10,846 bases of DNA, taken from NCBI GenBank assembly GCA_026416065.1, contig JAOAFW010000042.1, positions 1 to 10,846 on the forward strand, read 5' to 3'. Positions 6,966 to 10,846 of this stretch are shown one piece after another; position 1 is the first letter of the stretch; the number at the start of each line of letters is the position of its first letter. Below the pieces are notes generated by a model. It was not told the origin of the DNA. It worked only from the letters and a program-made list of their open reading frames with translations, and did not search any database. The stretch is from Fimbriimonadales bacterium. Its GTDB lineage: Bacteria > Armatimonadota > Fimbriimonadia > Fimbriimonadales > GBS-DC. The translations under genes were made by a program, and so were the position numbers.

Positions 6966-7850
6966 ATGCGACTGGGCATTTTCAAGGACTGGCTGAACAA
7001 GGTGGGTCAGGTGTTCACGCGGCGCGGCGTCGACGAGGAACTGCTTGAGGAGCTGGAGGAGACGCTGATTACCGCTGATATGAATGTGAGTGCGGTGCAG
7101 GAGATTTTAGATGCGTTGCGTCAGGAGGCGAAAGCTCAACGCCTGCGCGAGGAGCAAGATGTGCGCGAGTGCCTGCGCTCGATGCTCCTGCAGTGGTTGG
7201 GCGAGCCTGCGCCACTGGCGTTGAGTGCGACGCCACCGACGGTGTACCTGTTTGTGGGCGTGAACGGTGTGGGCAAGACCACCAGCATCGCGAAAGTGGC
7301 ACATATGCTGCAGCGTCAGGGCAAGCGCATGTTGCTGGCGGCGGGCGACACCTTCCGCGCGGCAGCCATTGACCAGCTCCAGATTTGGGCAGACCGGCTG
7401 GGGTGCGACATCGTGAAGCATAAGGAAGGCGCGGACCCCTCCGCAGTGGTGTTCGACGCAATCCAGGCGGCGCGGGCGCGTGGTATCGACTTCGTGCTTG
7501 CTGATACTGCAGGGCGTCAACACACGCATGCACGCTTGATGGAAGAGCTGAAGAAGGTTTATCGCGTCTCTGAAAAGGCGTTGGAGCGCGCGCCGGACGA
7601 GGTGTTGCTGGTGCTGGATGCGGTCGCCGGGCAGAACGCTATTCGGCAAGCGGAAGAGTTCGCCCGCGCCCTGCCCGTGACGGGGATCATCCTCACGAAG
7701 CTGGATAGCACCAGTCGCGGAGGCGCGATTTTGACCATCCGCAAGCAACTCGGGATCCCCATTAAACTCATCGGGGTGGGCGAAAAAGCCGACCAGATTG
7801 CTCCCTTTGACCCCGAGGCGTTTGTAGACGCCCTGTTGGCGGAGGCGTAA
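6966..7850 (+). CDS. ftsY: signal recognition particle receptor FtsY
   Basis: This SRP GTPase docks ribosome-SRP complexes at the membrane for co-translational insertion of membrane proteins. The protein has 294 residues and consists of little more than the N and G domains. The N domain (about 1-85) starts with the amphipathic GIFKDWLNKVGQVF, and no acidic A domain is present. G motifs are complete: P-loop GVNGVGKTT (98-106), DTFRAAAIDQL (128-138), DTAGRQHTHARLMEEL (180-195), TKLDSTSRGG (244-253) and GVGEKADQIAPFDPEAFV (270-287). The ending is family-typical for FtsY rather than Ffh, which has a Met-rich M domain. The stop is separated by one base from the convergent asd stop. Membrane contact probably relies on the N-terminal helix. 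Confidence 0.97.
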   Translation: MRLGIFKDWLNKVGQVFTRRGVDEELLEELEETLITADMNVSAVQEILDALRQEAKAQRLREEQDVRECLRSMLLQWLGEPAPLALSATPPTVYLFVGVNGVGKTTSIAKVAHMLQRQGKRMLLAAGDTFRAAAIDQLQIWADRLGCDIVKHKEGADPSAVVFDAIQAARARGIDFVLADTAGRQHTHARLMEELKKVYRVSEKALERAPDEVLLVLDAVAGQNAIRQAEEFARALPVTGIILTKLDSTSRGGAILTIRKQLGIPIKLIGVGEKADQIAPFDPEAFVDALLAEA

Positions 7851-7851
7851 T

Positions 7852-8844
7852 TCAGAGTCGTTCGGCGATTTGCACGGCGTTCAGCGCCGCGCCTTTGCGC
7901 AGCTGGTCGCCACAGGCGAACAGCGCAACGCCGTTGGAGATGCCCGCGTCATAGCGGATGCGCCCGACCAGCACCGGGTCGCGTCCTGTCGCCTCGATGG
8001 GCATCGGGAAATGGTTCCGCTCACGGTCGTCCACGAGTTCAACACCGTCAAATGCGCGATACGCTGCGTAGATGGCTTCCAGCGAAGGGCGTGTCTCCAG
8101 TTCGGCGACGATACTCTCGCTGTGCGCCCGGAGTACGGGAACGCGCACACAGGTCGGCGAGACGGCAATCTCAGGGGCGTTCCAGATTTTGCGCGTCTCC
8201 AGAATCATCTTGCGCTCTTCCTCGTTATAGCCGTCCTCGCCCACTGCCGAGTTGTGTGAGAAGAGGTTGAATGCGTAGGGGTGCGGCAGCGCTTTGGGCT
8301 CGAAGGGTTCGCCCTGCAGATAGGCGCGTGTGGCGTCCAGCAGCTCCTGCATCGCCTGCGCGCCCGCGCCACTGGCAGCTTGATAGGTCGCGACCACAAT
8401 CCGCCGGATAGAGGTCAGACGACGCAGCGGCTCCAGCGCCATCAGCATAATAATCGTGGAACAGTTGGGGTTCGCGAGGATGCCTTTATGTTGGGCAATC
8501 GCTTCCGGATTGATTTCGGGGATTACCAGTGGTACTTCGGGATCCATTCGAAAGGCGGACGAGTTGTCGATAACTACCGCGCCCGCGCGCACGGCGTAGG
8601 GTGCGAACTCCCGGCTACGCGAGCCACCCGCCGAGAAAAACGCGATATCGACGCCAGCGAACGAGTCGGGGTGCAACGCCTCGACGGTGATTGTCTCGCC
8701 GTGGAAGGCAAGTTGCTTCCCTGCCGAGCGTTCCGAAGTCAGCAAGCGCAGCGATTTCACCGGGAAACTGCGCTCCTCCAGCACGCGCAGCAGCTCCAAT
8801 CCCACCGCGCCCGTCGCGCCCACAATGGCTACATGATGTTTCAC
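7852..8844 (-). CDS. asd: aspartate-semialdehyde dehydrogenase
   Basis: This enzyme reduces L-aspartyl-4-phosphate to aspartate semialdehyde with NADPH, supplying lysine, diaminopimelate, threonine and methionine. The protein has 330 residues, close to the usual 335-345. The NADP fold begins VAIVGATGAVG (5-15). The catalytic Cys128 is in NPNCST, Gln155 is in TYQAASGAG, and the acid-base His241 is in RVPVLRAHSES, all hallmarks of the family. The C-terminus SNGVALFACGDQLRKGAA (303-320) is also typical. The start codon is GTG at 8844. A TACAAT box ends 8 bases before it and there is no Shine-Dalgarno, so the mRNA may be leaderless. The gene is divergent from the LptD-like gene and convergent with ftsY. 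It is not clustered here with other lysine or threonine genes. Confidence 0.96.
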   Translation of the reverse strand: MKHHVAIVGATGAVGLELLRVLEERSFPVKSLRLLTSERSAGKQLAFHGETITVEALHPDSFAGVDIAFFSAGGSRSREFAPYAVRAGAVVIDNSSAFRMDPEVPLVIPEINPEAIAQHKGILANPNCSTIIMLMALEPLRRLTSIRRIVVATYQAASGAGAQAMQELLDATRAYLQGEPFEPKALPHPYAFNLFSHNSAVGEDGYNEEERKMILETRKIWNAPEIAVSPTCVRVPVLRAHSESIVAELETRPSLEAIYAAYRAFDGVELVDDRERNHFPMPIEATGRDPVLVGRIRYDAGISNGVALFACGDQLRKGAALNAVQIAERL

Positions 8845-8852
8845 GGCGCAGG

Positions 8853-8860
8853 ATTGTACC
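8853..8860 (-). promoter_or_regulatory. candidate -10 box of asd
   Basis: The minus strand reads GGTACAAT with TACAAT at 8858-8853, followed by 8 bases and then the GTG start at 8844. The geometry matches the ftsY box (7 bases) and the dCMP deaminase box (8 bases). I see no clear -35 hexamer at 15-19 bases. Confidence 0.45.
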
Positions 8861-8886
8861 CCATCAGGTCGAATAGGGGGCTGCAG

Positions 8887-10353
8887 ATGAAACGGTTTCT
8901 CGCTGCGGGCTGGGTTTTCTTGGTGCTGCTGGCTCCGCTATACGCTCAATCCCCTGACGCACTTCGGATAAGTGCTTTGCAGTACGCTCTGCAGCGCACG
9001 CCCGAGGGCGAATGGCTGCTGGAACTGATCGGTAAGGTGTCTATCGAATATCAGGGGCGCAGGTTGCAAGGGGAACAGTTTCTGTTGGACACAGAGGCGG
9101 CGCGTGTGCGCAGTGATGCACCGTTCAGCCTGATTACGAGCGAGGGGGTACTAAATGGACAGCGTGTGGACTACTTTTATGAACGGGGGCGTGGGCGTTT
9201 CGAGGGGGTACAGGCGAACCTGTTGGGCGTTTATCTGGACGCCGCACTGTTGGAAGGCAGTCTGGACGATTTCTCTGCGCGGGAGGTCGTGGTGTCCACC
9301 TGCGACCCGCTGCGCCCACCGATTCAGATACGCGCCAGCGGCGTGCGATTGCGCTACGGCGCACGGCTCACGCTGCGCAACGCGCGTTTATTTATTTACG
9401 GGCAACCCCTCTTTGCTCTGCCGCAGTTGACAGTGCGTGTGCGTGAAACAGCGGAGATAGTGAGTTTACCCTCACCCGTTTACAGTGCGGAGACCGGCTG
9501 GGGCGCGCGGGTTCGGCTGGAGTTGCCTTTTACGGAAAATACGCTGGTTCAGGCATCGGCGGTGGGCTACTTGCGTGCGGTTCCCGAAATTCGGGTGGTT
9601 GCGGGCGTCGCGCTAAGTGGGGGCGATCCGATTCTGGGCGAGCCGGATCTACGCCTGCGGTTTGAACAATCGGCGTTATATAACCTGCGCGAGTCGCCGG
9701 AACGCACACCGCCGACGCGCGGGGTGACGCTACGCGGCGAGTATGCGTCCGATATTCGTCCGCTGCTTGCGCCGCGGGAACGCCTGCGCCTCTCTCGTCG
9801 GGAGGGTGGGGTGTTCACATCGCTCCAGTATCAGGGCGGTTTCGGTGAGGCGAGTCTACGCTATGGTGAAGTCAGCGAGCGAGTAGACGCTCAACGCACA
9901 CCGTGGCGCACGCGCTTCTCGCTGGAGGGCGACTGGCTACAGCCACTGTGGAGCAAGGGCGACGCCGTTCTGCGCCTGCACCTGTGGGCAAGCTATACCC
10001 ATTATGTAGGCGTGGGCGACTACCAGTGGATTCGCCCGCAGTTGGAGCTGCTCTGGCAGCCGCACGAGACGCTCTCATTGATGATAGGTTATGCGCGAGC
10101 ATCCACACGCGGCGACAGCCCCTTCCTCACCGAGCAGCTCCGTGCCCGTCGGGAACTGAGCCTGCGCAGCGACTACCAGCACGGCAACCTCCGGTTCGGC
10201 GCCCTCTTCAAATACGATGTGGAGAAACATGACCTGTATGACGTGCAGTTGCTGATTGGTTGGCGCGACCGATGTCTGGAGCCGTACCTGTTCTGGCGGC
10301 GCACCCCCAGCGCCGCCTTGTTAGGCGTGAACCTTACAACGCTGAATTTTTAG
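8887..10353 (+). CDS. LptD/OstA-like outer-membrane beta-barrel protein
   Basis: This is an exported outer-membrane protein resembling LptD, the LPS-assembly translocon. It has 488 residues, much shorter than the roughly 780 of E. coli LptD. A signal peptide spans residues 1-20, with likely cleavage after LYA before QSPD. Residues about 25-135 resemble an OstA/LptA-type beta-jellyroll. The STCDP motif (137-141) and RLTLRNARLFIYGQPLFALPQ (160-180) match the LptD segment joining jellyroll and barrel. The rest alternates polar and hydrophobic residues, as in barrel strands, and ends with Phe. Only two cysteines occur, Cys139 and Cys463. ATG 8887 is chosen because it begins the signal peptide and has AGGGGG 6 bases upstream. 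An in-frame ORF reaches back to 8281, but that part is antisense to asd. LptD-like is well supported; genuine LPS export is not proven. Confidence 0.78.
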   Translation: MKRFLAAGWVFLVLLAPLYAQSPDALRISALQYALQRTPEGEWLLELIGKVSIEYQGRRLQGEQFLLDTEAARVRSDAPFSLITSEGVLNGQRVDYFYERGRGRFEGVQANLLGVYLDAALLEGSLDDFSAREVVVSTCDPLRPPIQIRASGVRLRYGARLTLRNARLFIYGQPLFALPQLTVRVRETAEIVSLPSPVYSAETGWGARVRLELPFTENTLVQASAVGYLRAVPEIRVVAGVALSGGDPILGEPDLRLRFEQSALYNLRESPERTPPTRGVTLRGEYASDIRPLLAPRERLRLSRREGGVFTSLQYQGGFGEASLRYGEVSERVDAQRTPWRTRFSLEGDWLQPLWSKGDAVLRLHLWASYTHYVGVGDYQWIRPQLELLWQPHETLSLMIGYARASTRGDSPFLTEQLRARRELSLRSDYQHGNLRFGALFKYDVEKHDLYDVQLLIGWRDRCLEPYLFWRRTPSAALLGVNLTTLNF

Positions 10354-10503
10354 TAGTAAGTACCTTGCTGCGTGCAACGCTAACAGGACTTCCACGGTAA
10401 TCCGCTTGAGACAGTTCCTTATGAACTCCCACCACCTGACGCTCAAGCGAAAGGCAGTGCTGTTTTACCCAGTCCCTTTCCAGCGGAGAGGGTGCAAAGC
10501 GTA
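10354..10503. other. 150-base gap between convergent genes, with nested inverted repeats and an open minus-strand frame
   Basis: CGCTTGAG (10403-10410) and CTCAAGCG (10442-10449) form an 8-bp stem enclosing a small hairpin AGTTC/GAACT (10413-10417 and 10423-10427). No T-run follows, so a terminator is possible but unproven. On the minus strand one frame stays open through the whole gap to a stop at 10334 and would encode an ordinary-looking peptide (about 50 residues, including LERDWVKQH and ADYRGSPVSVARSK). It has no plausible ATG and no Shine-Dalgarno. I do not call a gene. Confidence 0.35.
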
Positions 10504-10846
10504 TCAGTACGGCAGCACCGACACCGCCTCCGCCCCCAGCGCGAGCGCGATGCCCAGCATGCCGACCAGCTCCATCCCACAGAAAAAGCCCGCCAGCAGC
10601 ACGGGCGCATAGCGCACCCAGTTCTCCTCGCCGTACCGCTTCTTGAAATAGCGATGCCCCAGCCACGCGCCCAGCAACTTCGGCAAGGTGAAGTGCGGCA
10701 ACTGACCCACGCCGCTCACCAGACCATAAAACAGCAACAGCGGGAACTTGAAGGCGTTGAACAGCCAGAACAGCCCCAGCCCCGACACGAAACCGACGAT
10801 AATGCGCGGGATGTTCAGCGCGTTCAGCACCACATCGCGAATCTGG
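10504..10846 (-). CDS. polytopic membrane protein, C-terminal fragment (OPT-like / DUF6785-DUF6784-like)
   Basis: The C-terminal 114 residues or so of an integral-membrane protein enter from the right edge; the N-terminus is outside the window. The frame is open to the edge (QIRDVV before VLNALNIP), so the GTG at 10833 is not the real start. Hydrophobic segments are visible around IIVGFVSGLGLFWLF, FPLLLFYGLVSGVGQLPHF and YAPVLLAGFFCGMELVGMLG. A basic loop (HRYFKKRYGEENWVRY) lies between the last two, and the protein ends AVSVLPY. From memory this ending resembles the large uncharacterised OPT-like permease family annotated DUF6785/DUF6784. That assignment is tentative, and the transported substrate is unknown. 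It converges on the LptD-like gene. Confidence 0.6.
   Translation of the reverse strand, partial: QIRDVVLNALNIPRIIVGFVSGLGLFWLFNAFKFPLLLFYGLVSGVGQLPHFTLPKLLGAWLGHRYFKKRYGEENWVRYAPVLLAGFFCGMELVGMLGIALALGAEAVSVLPY

Noticed and set aside
8281..8886. A 202-residue N-terminal extension of the LptD-like protein
   Set aside because: This part is antisense to asd and would bury the signal peptide that begins at ATG 8887.

Overview
The window looks like ordinary chromosomal DNA from a GC-rich, diderm, non-proteobacterial bacterium. An LptD/OstA-type outer-membrane protein argues for an outer membrane. The short A-domain-less FtsY, the ANTAR regulator, the VanW-G5 protein and the very tight gene packing (mostly 0 to 90 bases between genes) would fit a lineage such as Armatimonadota. 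That placement is inference from gene style, not a proven assignment. I see no phage, transposase, CRISPR array, tRNA or rRNA.

Layout: positions 1-6924 carry seven genes on the minus strand, read from right to left. They are a VanW/G5 cell-wall protein, an ANTAR response regulator, a TIM-barrel isomerase/epimerase-like protein, a membrane-anchored parvulin/SurA-like protein, a sarcosine oxidase-like flavoenzyme, a dCMP deaminase, and a WecA/TagO-type polyprenyl-phosphate sugar-1-phosphate transferase that runs off the left edge. Several junctions overlap (8-nt, ATGA, zero-gap, ATGA), so much of this block is probably cotranscribed. A 23-bp-arm palindrome fills most of the gap between the parvulin-like gene and the oxidase. 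At 6925-6965 a compact divergent promoter region separates this block from ftsY (plus strand). ftsY converges on asd (minus strand) with one base between the stop codons. asd is divergent from an LptD-like gene (plus strand). After a 150-base gap, the C-terminal end of a polytopic membrane protein enters from the right edge on the minus strand.

Functionally the window mixes envelope work (lipid-linked sugar transfer, VanW, parvulin-like chaperone, LptD-like barrel, SRP receptor) with metabolism (pyrimidine deoxynucleotides, the aspartate family, amine oxidation). I found no convincing new multi-gene defence or mobile system. The most interesting signals are small. A GGTAYAAT-like -10 motif recurs 7-12 bases before several start codons and suggests leaderless mRNAs. 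The WecA-like enzyme has Thr where the family has a Mg-binding Asp. The parvulin-like domain lacks both conserved His. The shortened LptD-like protein keeps exactly two cysteines at the places of the LptD inter-domain disulfide.
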